DNA of 64,000 nucleotides from Heterohyrax brucei (GCA_028571685.1 CM053154.1:1552501-1616500); one strand, 5' to 3'. Shown: positions 23,593 through 34,530, counted from the first letter of the stretch. The notes: a model not told the origin generated them from the sequence alone. Numbers and translations: made by a program.

Positions 23593-24761
23593 GCCTGTGG
23601 CAGCGGAGAGCTGCAGTCTTTGGGTCTGAAAGGGTCCTCCTTCTAACATCACACCCCGTCAATAGTCGGGCCAGATCAAATCCTGGCTCAGAAGTTACTC
23701 TTCTGGAGAGTCTGGGAGACACGGCTCTGTTGTCTCTTAGCTCCCACCGTCACTGCCGAGGATCTGAATTTCAGTTTCCTTGTGCTTGTGTCCGTGATCT
23801 GTGTGTCATTTCTGGACTCTTGGCCCTTTCTTAGAACTCTTACAATGAGCCTATTTCTGTACATTATGTTGGGCGTTTGGTGGACTGAGTTTAAAATTCC
23901 CATTTGTGGGAAATTTTCTTGTTTCAATTCTTTGATGATTTCCTCCTCTCATCTCCTTTTACAGTTTCCAATTTTTGGAAACTGTTAGCCAGAAATTTGA
24001 TTTCCTGAAACAGTCTTAGAACTTAAATATTCTCTCTTGTTTTCCATATATTTGCCCTATTGTTGCAGATTCTGTATTTTTTTGCTTTTCTATTTATTTT
24101 TCTCCTTAACTATCATATTTAAATGTCCCAAGATGTTTCTTGTTCTCTAAATTTTAGTAAGAGTACTCTGTTTATTTTTTCACAGATGCAGTTGATCTTT
24201 TGTCAGTATCAGGCTACTATAGTTAAAGCTAATGTTTCTTCAGCACACTGCCTTTTCTCTGCCTCCCCCGTTTCCTCTCCTTTGAGCTCAAAAGCCTCTG
24301 CATGCGCGCGTGTGGTCTTTGAAGCCCGTTCGGTGAAGGCAAGGCAGTTTCCAGGGTAGAGGCCGCTGGGAGCCTCGGAGGGGTCCACTGCTGAGGGGTG
24401 AAGGCTGGGGGCACCGCCTTCGTGGGCTGGAGGTCTGTTCTCTCGCATTGTTCATTTCCTCAGCTTTCTGCCCTGGGGTGTGAGCCATGTTCTGGGAATC
24501 TCAACAGACAGTGGTCTCCTAGCGGGGTGCACAGTCACCACACTGCCTCCCTGGCTGAGATTGGGGTCTCAGAGGCCACAGCCTCCACCGTCCACTCATT
24601 CCAGGTGGACACTCCTGCGCCCAGTGGGGCTGGCTGGGTGTGGGAGCACAGCAGTCTGGGGTCTGGGACTCCTCACATTCCCAGTCCCTCAGGTGTCCTG
24701 TCTTTGTCCTGCCAGGGGGCACTGAGGCTCTGGATTCTTTCACCTGTGGACTTCCTCATCA
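23593..24761. other. AT-rich patch then GC-rich DNA
   Basis: 23,690-24,230 is unusually T-rich for this part of the window and may be an old LINE remnant that I cannot assign. The remainder is GC-rich. No gene seen. Confidence 0.4.
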
Positions 24762-25010
24762 CACCCCTGCATGAGACTCCAGGGGCTGCTGTGACAAAGT
24801 GCCATGAAGCGGTGGCCTAAAGCCACAGGAATCCACTCTCTCACTGTTCTAGACTGCAGGGGCCTGAAGCTGCGGTGTCTCTTCCAGCCCTGGTGACCCC
24901 AGGCCGCCTCCGGCTTGTGGCCGCAGCACTCCAGTCTCCGCCTCTGCTGTCACCTGCTCTCTCCTGGGAATCTCTGCCTCTCCGGTCTTTGTGAGGTCAA
25001 CGCCCAGATG
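24762..25010 (-). mobile_element. MaLR LTR, antisense
   Basis: CCAGGGGCTGCTGTGACAAA, CTCTCTCACTGTTCTAGACT, GGCTTGTGGCCGCAGCACTC and CCAGTCTCCGCCTCTGCTG match the complement of the MLT1/MST LTR 3' half in order. Confidence 0.75.
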
Positions 25011-25796
25011 AGAAGGTGGCCCACCCTGCTCCTGCAGGGTCGTAGCTGCAGAGACCCCATTTCCAGACAAGCCCGGGACTGCAGCTTCAGGGGGCTACCC
25101 CACCAGCATATTCTCCTGGGAGGCACAGAGTGCCCCGGCAGCTGGCCCCCTGTGTCCCACCCAGGCTTCTCTCTCCTGTGGCTTACGTGTTTCTTCTGCC
25201 ATGTTGGGGGCTGCAGGTAGAGCCGGGAGACTGTCTGATCGCTCTGCCCCGTTTTCACAGAAGCCCCATCACTGCTATCAGGAGCGTTCTCACAAGTGAG
25301 GTGCTGGGTAGGAAGCGTGAGCCTTGCCCAGGCCCCCACAGAGTCACCTTGAGCCCCCACTTTCCCTCATGGAAGGTCAGTGTATTTTGGGGCCTCAGCT
25401 TTGTGTTTCGTGTAAGCCTGACTGGTGACTGCTTGCAAGTTTCAGCTGGTGTGGGGTTGTGGATGCAGCGACGGGGAGCGGGAAGCTGCAGTTTACTCTG
25501 GGCCTTAGCGGGATGCGGCCCTCCCCCAGGGGAGCCCTTCGCCCCAGACCTGGTGCTCTTCTGGACAGAGGTGTGAGCGGATGCGCCTCACAGCCTTTGT
25601 GCCCAGGGCTCCTGGCCGTGTGTGGTGAGTGTCCTTCGGGGGTGGCCTAGGAGTGTGGGAAGGACAAGCTCACGGCCCCCCAGGCTGGCCTGAAAGCCTG
25701 ACACTGCTCTTACCTAGCTGGGTCCGAAGGCCTCGTGGAGCCACGTGGGGCCTCAGGACAGTAGTGCACACCGTGTGACTACACTTACCATAGTGC
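25011..25796. other. Unclassified, no gene recognised
   Basis: No repeat or domain recognised. Sequence is GC-rich and leads into the largest minisatellite. Confidence 0.4.
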
Positions 25797-26232
25797 AGCA
25801 CCCGCCACGCCACAGCACCCACCATGGGACAGCACCTGCCACGGGACAGCACCCACCACGGGACAGCACCCCGCCACAGTACAGCACCCACCACGGGACA
25901 GCACCCACCACGCCACAGCACCCACCACGCCACAGCACCCGCCATGGGACAGCACCCGCCACGCCACAGCACCCGCCACAGGACAGCACCCACCATGCCA
26001 CAGCACCCACCACGCCACAGCACCCACCACAGGACAGCACCCGCCACGCCACAGCACCCTGCCACAGGACAGCACCCACCATGGGACAGCACCCACCACG
26101 CCACAGCACCTGCCATGCCACAGCACCCGCCATGTCACAGCACCCGCCATACCACAGCACCCACCACGGGACAGCACCCACCATGCCACAGCACCCACCA
26201 CACCACAGCACCCACCATGCCACAGCACCCGC
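25797..26232. repeat. 17-bp minisatellite, about 25 copies
   Basis: Tandem copies of CAGCACCCACCATGGGA with variants (GCCA or GGGA endings, CACC or CGCC cores); at least two units are 18 bp (CAGCACCCCGCCACAG, CAGCACCCTGCCACAG). Because 17 bp steps through all three frames without creating stops, long frames stay open on both strands. Many units carry CCACCATGGG, which happens to resemble a Kozak start context. Confidence 0.97.
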
Positions 26233-26436
26233 CCTGTGGGCTTCTTCTGGACCTGGGTGTGGCATGTACAGGGAACCCCGCAGACACTACTCTCTTCCGT
26301 GAAGCCACGTGGAGGCCACCCACAGTGCTCTGTGTCACAGAGGCATCTCTGTGGGAGGTTTCCTGTAGCAAAGGGCTCAGGGGCGGGTGCTGGGCTGGAG
26401 CCGCACTACCAGCTGTTCCACGGGGCTGGAAAGGAC

Positions 26437-26645
26437 CGAGGCCATCCATGCGGAGACCAAGGCCACCCGTGCGGGGACCAAGGCCACCTGTGCGGAGACC
26501 AAGGCCACCCGTGCGGGGACCAAGGCCATCTGTGAGGGAGCCAAGGCCATCCGTGCGGGGGCCAAGGCCATTCGTGAGGGGGCCAAGGCCATCTGTGAGG
26601 GGACCAAGGCCACCCGTGAGGGGATCAAGGCCATCAGTGAAACAG
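26437..26645. repeat. 21-bp minisatellite, 10 copies
   Basis: Units of GACCAAGGCCACCCGTGCGG-type, period 21. Since 21 is a multiple of three, each frame gives a perfect heptapeptide repeat, for example TKATRAG at 26,457 onwards. It lies about 200 bp beyond the 17-bp array. Confidence 0.95.
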
Positions 26646-27044
26646 CTGCTCTTAGGCAGAAACTGGGAGCTTAATGCCAAGTGCTTCTCCTGTGGGTCCT
26701 GGCCTATCCACACTGTCTCGGACCCACCGGCAACTGGCCACCAGTGGGAGGAGCTCTCAGACCTCAGGTCAGGTCCCCTCCAGCCTGGCTGCAGTTTGGT
26801 CTCAGCTCCAGAGGCAGTGGCCAGTTCCTGCAGAGCTGCAGGGCTTCTTGGGGGTCACCATGGCCAGGACAGTTGTGGCAGCAGCACAGCTCTGCAGCCC
26901 CCCAGGCACCCTGGGCTGGTTGGCCCTGCCTGGTGGCTGGTCTCCTCCAGCTTGGCTAGAGTCCCTCCTGTAGGACTGCGGTGGTGGCCAGACTTGGGGT
27001 GCTGGGGGGCTCTGCAACCAGCCTGCACAGGGCTACCCCGGAGG

Positions 27045-27225
27045 CTTCCCTCAGCCCTCCTGTCTCCCCTGGCTCCCTCCTGCCTCTCCTGGGCCCCTTT
27101 TCTCCTCCCAAGTGCCTGCTGTGTCCCCTGGGTCCCTCCTTCCTCCCCTGGGCCCTTCCTGTCTCCCTGGGGTTCCCCCCGTTCCCCTGAACCTCTGTGG
27201 TCTCCCCTGCCCTCCTGCCCCAGGT
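27045..27225. repeat. Pyrimidine-rich degenerate tandem repeat
   Basis: Units of about 25-30 bp around TCCCCTGG(G/C)(C/T)CCCTCCTG. Strong C/T bias on the plus strand; the complementary strand is purine-rich. Confidence 0.75.
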
Positions 27226-27226
27226 G

Positions 27227-28139
27227 TAGAGTGCCTGGCCGGTCTGAGTTTGCCTCTCTGCGTGCATACCTTGTACAGCAGGAGTGGCATATTGCTCCGC
27301 TCTGTCACTCTCTCCAGTACAGGTGACACCTCCCTCGTGGAGGCTCCCTGAGGTGTGTGCATTTGTGTAGTGTGTGCATTTGTGTAGTGTGCTCCTCGAG
27401 GCTGGGCTGTGTCTGCTGCTGTCCATAGCCTCCTGGAGCAGCGTGGCTCTGGGGCTCAGTGGGGAGGGAGGTGCCCCCCACAGAACATACTCTCCTGTGG
27501 GTCCTGGGGGGCCAGGAAGGCTGGCTGAGGACATTGAGCCCCCACAAAGAGCTTACAAGGTGGTTCTGAGTCACCCAGGCCAAGGAGACGTCCTTTCCCG
27601 CAGTGGCCACCGCAGCGCTGGCCGTCGGGACCTGTTGACAGCAGCAGGCCTCCCGCCCTTGCTCTCCCATGAAAGTGATGGAGCTTCAGGACGTGTGGGC
27701 TCCCTGCTGCTTGGGTAGCCAAGGGCTCACAGCCTGCCTTTCTAGCAGAGGGCATGGGGCACCAGCCTCAGTGGTGTGTCCCAGGCACTGGTGGGTGCAG
27801 AACCTGGGGTAAGCATGGAGCCCAAGGGGAGCTTGGAGCCCTGGCTGGTCCAGCTCCCAGTGCCGATGTGGGATACTCATAGCAGCAGACCCAGGACAGC
27901 CATGGGCAGGAGCAGGGGGCCGTTCTGTTCTGGGGGGGGGGCCTCAATACAGGTCCAGCTGTGTCTTTCAGGAGGGACAGCACACAGCAGAGGGGAGGTC
28001 AGCACAGCTGGACCAAACCCAAAGCTGAGAAGTTTCCTAAATGTAACCCAACCCTTCAAGGGATAGAAGAGCAGCAGCAGGGGTCTGTGGACCATGGTTT
28101 CAGGGGACATTGACGTGCATATCAAAGCTTTTAAAGGAA
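27227..28139. other. Unclassified, no gene recognised
   Basis: GC-rich. An 18-bp duplication (GTGTGCATTTGTGTAGTG) lies at about 27,354-27,390. No family or domain recognised. Confidence 0.4.
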
Positions 28140-28870
28140 ATGCTCTGTGTCCCACTTTGGTGAGTGATGTTTGAGGTCTCGAAAGCTGGAAAGCAGCCTC
28201 TTAAGTAGCATCAAGTGGTCCCAACACATCTGGAGCAGAAAAGCATGAAAGACATCAAAGACGTAGGAAAATATGAGTCCAAGAGACAGAAAGGGCCATG
28301 CAGTCCACAGACTACATCATCGTGAGACCAGAGGGACTAACGTGGGCCCGGCCACCACCAGCGGCTGCTCGGAGAGAGAACACAACCCCGAATCCCTGAC
28401 CCAGAGGAAAAAAGGGATGTGCAGGACTGGAACTGTATGAAAAGACCAGACTTAACGGTCCAACAGACTGAAGAGTCCCTGGAAGACACGGCCCCCCGAC
28501 TCTGTTAGCCTGTAGCAGAAACCAGTCCCCAAGCCAACTCCTCAGACAAAGAATCAACTAGACTATAAGATGTAAAGTGACCGGGGCAAGGAGTGTGCTT
28601 CCTGGCTTCGCTAGATACTTGGGGCTAACAGAGCAGCGCCTGTCCCGAGACAAGGTGAGCGGGTGGTGGGGGACGGGAGCTGGGTGAATGGACCCGGGAA
28701 ACACAGGGTGGACGGGGGGAGCATGCTGTCACAGGGTGGGGACACAGCCAGAGTGACACAGCAGTGGGTCTGACATTTTTATGTGACAAATTGACTTGGA
28801 TGTTACTTTCACTTAAAGTACAGTAAAGTATTTTAAAATAAAACAGAACTGTATCTTTCAAAAAATGTGT
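28140..28870 (+). mobile_element. L1 3'UTR (afrotherian type)
   Basis: Contains CAAGAGACAGAAAGGGCC, GCCCGGCCACCACCAGCGG, AAAAGACCAGACTTAACGG and CAACTCCTCAGACAAAG in the order I recall for afrotherian L1 3'UTRs. It ends at CTTTCACTTAAAGTACAGTAA and an A-rich tail at about 28,810-28,870. No ORF2 remains. The counterpart at 6,690-7,505 is antisense. Confidence 0.75.
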
Positions 28871-29128
28871 TTGAGTCCAGACTCCATAGCGTGAGTGCAG
28901 CATGGTTCAGAGACGAGGTCTTGACGGATGTCCCAGTTATCATGAGGTCAGGCTGGCTCCCGTCCTATCTGAGTGTTGTCCTCAAGAAGATGTGAAGGTG
29001 CAGAAGAGCTGGAGGGGAAACTGAGAGACAGAGGGAGGCAGAGAGGATGCAAGGAGACGGCAGAGAGACGGAGGGAGATGGGGGAGACCAAGGAAGAGGA
29101 CACAGGAGGACACAGGAGAAGCTAGAAA

Positions 29129-29345
29129 GTGGGAGACCCCTGAAGGTGGGAGACCCCTGCAGGTGGCATGCCCTTGAAAGTGGGAGACCCCTGAAAATGG
29201 GAAACCCCTGAAAGTGGGAGACCCCTGAAAGTGGGAGACTCCTAAAAGTGGGAGGCCTTTGAAAGTGGGAAAGCCCTGAAAGTGGGAAACGACTCAAAGT
29301 GGGAGAATCTTGAAAGCAGGAGATCCTGGAAGCTGGGAGAGAGGC
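29129..29345. repeat. 17-bp minisatellite, about 13 copies
   Basis: GTGGGAGACCCCTGAAA repeated with starts at 29,129, 29,146, 29,163, 29,180, 29,197 and 29,214, an exact 17-bp period. Later units drift. The unit is unrelated by eye to the other 17-bp array at 25,797. Confidence 0.95.
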
Positions 29346-29604
29346 GGGGCCGGCGTCCCCTCAGAGCCCCACGAGAGCACACTCCTGCTGTGTGAAGCCC
29401 TCCGCCCATCTGTGGTTTTTTGCTGTGACCGTCGCAGGAGACTGGTACAAGCTGGTGTGCCAGCAGCCTTGGGCCTGGCTTTCTACCTCTGACGTGGGGC
29501 ACAGGGCTTCATGAGATTGTCCCCTGACTGCAAGGGGGTGGTGGGTGCTTGGGCCCCTCTAGTGGTATACCCCACCCTTCCCATCCCCTTCACACAGGGC
29601 ACCA

Positions 29605-29860
29605 GGATGGGTCGGGGGGGCCAGGGTGGGGGTTCAGGGGAATTAGGGTGGGAGTTGGGGGCCACCAGGGGGCCTGGAGGGTCCAGGAGGGGTCAGAGTA
29701 GGGGTTCAGGGGGATTGCAGTGGGAGTTGGGGGGCACCAGGAGGGGTCAAGAGGGGCCTGGAGGGTCCAGGAGGGGTTAGAGGGGCCAGAGTAGGGGTTC
29801 GGGGGGATGGCAGTGGGAGTCGGGGGGCATCAGGAGAGGTCAGGAGGGGCCAAGAAGAGT
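29605..29860. repeat. G-rich compound minisatellite
   Basis: Long units (about 70-95 bp) containing GGGGTTCAGGGGGATTGCAG and GTGGGAGTTGGGGGGCACC plus shorter GGAGGGTCCAGGAGGGGTC blocks. Dense G runs on the plus strand meet the usual G-quadruplex pattern many times. Confidence 0.85.
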
Positions 29861-30599
29861 TGCTATTCATGCTAAGACTTGAAGAAGTTGGTGCCGCAGG
29901 CCATGTCTGTCCCCCAGCTCTGACCCTCCCTCCTCACGGGGACCTTGCAGTCCAGGAAAGCTGATGCTGCCATCTCAGTCCAGGTGGCCTTTGTCCCAGA
30001 CAGCACCCTGGGCCTAGGGCAGAGCTGGTAACTGTGGCCTCCCTTTCCAATGCATGTGCTGTACGGTGCTCCGGACCTGTGGACACCAAGGAGCTCTGTG
30101 GGCGCACTTGAACCCAGCTCCGGGGCAAGGCCGGGCAGTGTTGGCAGGGCCTCGCAGCTGTCAGTGACGGGGGGGTGGAGGGCTGTGGGATGCACCCCAG
30201 GAGGCCTTCCTTCTCCGGTCCGCTACCCAGAACCACCTGTCTGTGACCGGAGGGGACGGGAAGTCTAGCCCAGAAGAGGACCAGGCTGAGAAATGTGCTG
30301 GACGCAGGGCCTGGGGACAGGAGAAACTGCCCTTAGCGGCTGGAGTCTTTCCAGGGAGCACCCCTTTGTCCCCCTGCACTCCAAGCCTGCCTGCACCTTC
30401 CTGAGAAGCTGGCTGGGAGCTTGACGGTAAGACGTAAGCCCATCCCTGTGGCATGTGGCCGCCAGCAGTGGGGGTCGTGGGCTTCACTAGGGTGGCACCG
30501 CGGTACGGACCACAGGGGTGATGCTGTCAGAGGGGTGACACCCAGATGACTGCCTGTGGAAGGAAGCATCTGCTGGGCACTGTGGGGAGTCCGGCTCTG
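29861..30599. other. Unclassified, no gene recognised
   Basis: No recognised repeat or domain; GC-rich with chance open frames. Confidence 0.4.
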
Positions 30600-30757
30600 C
30601 CCCCCGCCTGTCTGAGGTCGGTGGAGGTGCTGTGTTGCCAGGATGCCGGCCCAGGGAACCGGGTGAGGGGTGTGGGGAGGCCTGTGCAGAATCTCCTGCG
30701 CTTCCTGTGTAACTGCACTGTGAACTTCAAGCTGCTCTGAAAACTAAAGCCTGTTTA
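30600..30757 (+). mobile_element. L1 3' end fragment
   Basis: CTGTGAACTTCAAGCTGCTC followed by TGAAAACTAAAGCCTG at 30,718-30,755 matches the terminal 3' end of old mammalian L1s (AAACTGCTCTAAAAAATAAAG type). The left boundary is uncertain. Confidence 0.6.
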
Positions 30758-31239
30758 GAGAGCACACAGTTTGTAGGCCACACGCACAGTCACGCCGTGG
30801 GATTAAATCACACATCTGTGGAGACACGGGGGAAAGCTGCAGAAGTCATACCCCGTGCAGGGCAGGTACAGCCAAGTGGGCAGAGCAGAGGCCAGCCGGC
30901 TCACCCCCTTGGCCATGTGTCTCCTGGTTGTTGGCAGCGGCCACAAGGCTGTCCCATCACGTCACAAGGCTGTCCGTCTAGGTGACACAGGTTCCTGTCG
31001 CTGCCTCCAGTGCTGAAGAGCCAGACAGAAGCTAGGTGGCGACCCGAGGGGGCAAATAGCGCCGTCCATGGCAATGCTGTCCACGGGCAAGGGAGCGTGG
31101 TGTCGGGTGTTGGTGGCAGACGACAGGTTTCCGCTTTGGATCCTGTCCAGATCTCCCTGGGGCGCTGGGCACTGCTCTCAGAAAAAGACAGAGAGGGAAG
31201 GTTGGCTTCTGTCCCTGATGCTTAAAAGAACCCTTTTGA
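30758..31239. other. Unclassified, no gene recognised
   Basis: Nothing recognised; moderately GC-rich. Confidence 0.4.
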
Positions 31240-32300
31240 AATAATAAGCTACACAACAGAAAACAAAACATCTCTGTTTACTAGTAATTAAATGCTTAAA
31301 CACTGAAATTACCCCTGTGTTGTGCTTATCAAATTGCTGGTAGCCTCAAGGCTGCAGCCTTTCGCCTTTCTCAAGTTCCCCAGATGTTTCCCAGCTTTGC
31401 CATGGTGACTTCCAAGCCGTCAATCAAATTGCTCTCACCATGGAATGGGGCGACGGAGGCAGACCAGCGCCCCAGAATGCAGCAAAGCCGACCATAACGA
31501 GAGTCCTGTTATTGAGAAAGTAAATCTCCTTCTTCTAGAATAGAGACATAAATACCGTAGTTTTGCTGGAAAAATGATGTGGGAAGATGGCCTCCAGGGA
31601 TTGTCTGTCAAACATCCTTGAAGAAATGTATTTTGATGTGCTTATTGCAACAAATGTTCTCCAAACTGAAGGCCAGGAAAGCTCTGCTTGGCTAAACACT
31701 GCCCGCTCTGTCCTCCTCCCAGGCCCAAATTGAGGTGTAACCTTCTGGAGCAGCTCGTCAATAAAAAAGCTGCTTAAGCCTTCTGCAGAACTGGATAAAA
31801 AGGAGCCGGAACTCATGCCATCCACAGAGGCTTCCTGTCACCAGACAGCCTGTGAACCAGCAGAATTCAGGCAACCTTCGACGGAAATTGTTAAGCAAGG
31901 CCACTCATCTGCCTGGCTTCGCTGTGTTGGGAGAGGGATGGTTTTACCTGGGCCTGGTGAAGTCAAACTCTCCTCTTGTGGGGTAGGCAAGAAAGGAACC
32001 TTGCAACTGTTGGCTTGCTTTGGGAATGCATTTCCTCAATAGTGCAAGACAGCAGAGCATATTTTGTGAGATTTCTTCTCTGATCTGTTCTCTCCTCCAA
32101 AGATTTAAATATTTTCGTGTACAACAGGAAAACAAATCCAAACCCACAAAGCTCTTTCTGTCGCGGTGTTCCTGCTTCTGCTGCCGCAGAACAAACGATC
32201 CTACAGCTGAGCAGCCATTTATCATGTTTCTGGCTCTGAAGAGTAGGGATCAGACAGAGAGTCGTGAGGCTGGCTGTCTCCCCTCCAAAAGGAACGGGGC
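31240..32300. promoter_or_regulatory. Candidate conserved noncoding element
   Basis: About 1 kb of balanced base composition and high complexity with no recognised repeat, in a window otherwise full of repeats and GC-rich arrays. It contains homeodomain-type sites, for example CCGTCAATCAAA near 31,418-31,430, whose complement includes the PBX-like TGATTGAC. A 96-codon minus-strand frame at 31,535-31,825 has no known domain. Conservation is inferred from texture only. Confidence 0.35.
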
Positions 32301-32439
32301 CTGACTTGGGAAGTCCTGAAGGCTGGGTGATTTGAAACGTGTTGGAGGAACTATCTAACGGCTCATTCGCGCACATCTCTGGGATGGTGTGAGAGCTGGG
32401 ACCGCTGCTTAGTGGACACACTGACCTCTGCGTGGGTCA

Positions 32440-32625
32440 GGCTCCCTCACAGCTCGGCCTCCTGACAAAACGGCTCCCTCACAGTATCACCGCACGGCTT
32501 CCCCGAAGTGTGGCTTTGTCACAAAGTGCCTTCCTCAGAGACCGGCTTCCTCACGAAACAGCTTCCCCGCTGCGTGACTCCTTCACAGAACGGTGTCCCT
32601 GAAGACTGTTCACCTGTGGCTCATG
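32440..32625. repeat. Degenerate tandem repeat
   Basis: Irregular units of about 22-26 bp with the theme ACGGCTTCCTCACA (variants ACGGCTCCCTCACAG, ACCGGCTTCCTCACG, ACAGCTTCCCCG). Strongly diverged, hence old. Confidence 0.6.
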
Positions 32626-33170
32626 CCTGCGAGTACGCATGTCTCGGTGAGCATGACGGAAGCTGCCCTGCCTTTTGCGAGCTGTCCTCGGAAGTCGCAG
32701 GCTGTGACCGAAGGCCTCGACACCTGCACGCGATTCTTCTGTGACCAGCCAAAGTGGGACTGCTCAGCGGGGACAGTCTGGGCCGCGCAGCTGGGCTCCT
32801 CAGGGCGCACCTGCTGCAGGCCGTGAAGCCTGCCTGCGGGGCCCAGGCTCCTGTCTCTCTGGCCAACGGGGTCGGTTTCTTCCTGGAGCCTGGGGTTAAA
32901 GGGTGGGTGCTGTGTGTCTCGTGGTTTAGGAAAGACGTGGACGCCAGGTCACAGACACCAGACTGACCCTGGATCTACCGTCTGAGCAAAGTCTTGTCAC
33001 CCATTTGGGTTTTGGAGAACTCAGTCACGAACTGGAGACAAAGAACCTTCCAGGGGTTTTAACGAGAAGACGGGTGTCTGTGCATCCCTCGCTGGCGTCC
33101 CCCTCAGTGTGTGTTACAGACACAGCACAGGCTCCACGGCAAAGCCACGCTTCAAGTGTTGTTTTACTCA
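32626..33170. other. Unclassified, no gene recognised
   Basis: GC-rich; no repeat family or domain recognised. Confidence 0.4.
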
Positions 33171-33265
33171 TGTGTTTATGTCTAGGTCTAGGCATGGGCA
33201 TGTGTGTATGCATGTGTGTACGTGTGTACACAGGCATGTGTACATGTGTGTGTATATGTGTCTAC
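33171..33265. repeat. TG-rich microsatellite (left block)
   Basis: Interrupted (TG)n with GTATGCATGTGTGTACGTG-like alternating purine-pyrimidine sequence. Confidence 0.85.
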
Positions 33266-33454
33266 ATTAATAGACTGGAGAACAGTGTCCTTACCCCTGA
33301 GCTGTGGGCTAAGGGGGCAGTGACAGACCCCCAGGAAAAGGCTCTGTTTCTGGGCTCAGTTACCCTCAGTGGGAAGGTTAAGCCACCTTGTCACCTGGGA
33401 CAGCCCCAGGCAATCCTGTGGCATCAGGATTAGGTGTGGACACATGTTTTTGGC
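33266..33454. other. Spacer between TG blocks
   Basis: About 190 bp of non-repetitive sequence. GCTCAGTTACCCTCAGTGGGA here resembles GCTCAGCCACTCTCACTGTGA at about 33,893-33,915, and GACCCCCAGG(G/A)AA(A/G) also recurs. The TG block may therefore have expanded inside a local duplication. Confidence 0.5.
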
Positions 33455-33472
33455 AAGTGTGTGTGTGTGTGT

Positions 33473-33503
<31 letters not shown>

Positions 33504-33720
33504 CATGTTTCTAAGTGTGTGTGTGACTTTATGGGGGTGTATATATGTGTATATGTGCATGTGTGTATGTGTGTGAGTTTATGGATGTATATGTGTGTGT
33601 AGAAGAGTGTGTGTGTGAGTTTATGAGTGCATGTATGTGTGTATTCTGCATGCAGATATGTATGAGTGTGGATATGTGTGTGAGTACATACATTCCTGTG
33701 TGCTTGCACACATACGTGTG
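33455..33720. repeat. TG-rich microsatellite (right block)
   Basis: Long interrupted (TG)n with GTGTATATGTG and GTGTGAGTTTATG variants repeated several times. The alternating purine-pyrimidine makes it Z-DNA prone. Confidence 0.92.
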
Positions 33721-34377
33721 CTCATGGGCTGCAGGAGAGCTGAACGTCCTGGTGGTCTGGGCCAAGAAGAGGTGGGCTGGGGCCTGGGCTCCCCACCATC
33801 CTGTTACTTCAAGGGGGTCCTGGGGGGATAAAGGAAGCCATGACAGAGGGCCTGTGGGTGGAGAGACCCCCAGGGAAGACGCTTCCCTCTGGGCTCAGCC
33901 ACTCTCACTGTGAAGGTCAAGCCACTCATCTGCCTTGGGAGTACACTTGCCCCTGTGCCGTTGGCCACAGTGGCCTCGGGCCTGGTGGTCCAGCCCTCGT
34001 GGCTGGGTCTGAGCCACGGCAGTGGGCACTCAGAGCCTGCACGGCTGTTACCCGGGCGCCTTTCACCTTGTCAGCGTGGGCTCAGGGAAGGAAGCACCCC
34101 AAGTTCAGGAGAGTTACGAGGAGAGCAGGCAGCCTGTGTCCTGCGGCTAGGGAGTTCTGTGTTACCTGTCTGGCCTTTTCACGGATGCAGTTTACCGAAG
34201 CTCGTAAATCCAGCTCATCAGAGGAAAGGCCAAGGAAGAAAATGCCATCCTGGTCATTAAGCGAGTCTACTTAAGTCTCTCTGCTCGGCTGGGGGCCACA
34301 TGCTGGACTCGCTGTAGACTCCTCTTTACAACGCTGGCCCAAGCTCTCTGAGCAGCATGGACATGTGGGTACAAATC
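33721..34377. other. Unclassified, no gene recognised
   Basis: Contains the right copy of the probable local duplication around the TG block. No domain recognised. Confidence 0.4.
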
Positions 34378-34530
34378 GGGGGCCTGGGGAGCAGACGATG
34401 TCACACAGGGCAAAGTACAGGGGACCTGGGGAGTAGACAACGTGATGTGCCAGCACAGAACGGGGGGCCTGGGGCACAGACGAGGGGACACACAGGCACG
34501 GAACGGGGGGCCTGGGGCACAGACGAGGTA
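34378..34530. repeat. ~42-bp minisatellite, 4 copies
   Basis: GGGGGCCTGGGG-type starts at about 34,378, 34,420, 34,462 and 34,505. Units contain AGACGA(G/T)G and a CACA-rich spacer. Confidence 0.88.

Larger units (their letters stand above)
25824..27326 (+). other. 1.5-kb open frame across two arrays, probably not a gene
   Basis: A 500-codon frame starts at an ATG in a 17-bp repeat unit, continues through the 21-bp array (as an R-P-R-P/P-V-R-G pattern) and about 680 bp of GC- and pyrimidine-rich DNA. The protein is S/T/H/P-rich, then R/P-rich, then P/S/L-rich, with no domain, signal peptide or clear membrane segment. The arrays and base composition explain most of its length. Listed because it is the longest frame in the window; I do not call it a CDS. 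Confidence 0.15.

Noticed and set aside
25797..26232. Possible CRISPR array
   Set aside because: Units are contiguous 17-mers without spacers and the genome is mammalian.
25670..26302. Several overlapping open frames on both strands
   Set aside because: All are explained by the stop-free 17-bp repeat.
33356..33913. Frames rich in T-H or C-V repeats
   Set aside because: They are translations of the TG/CA microsatellite.
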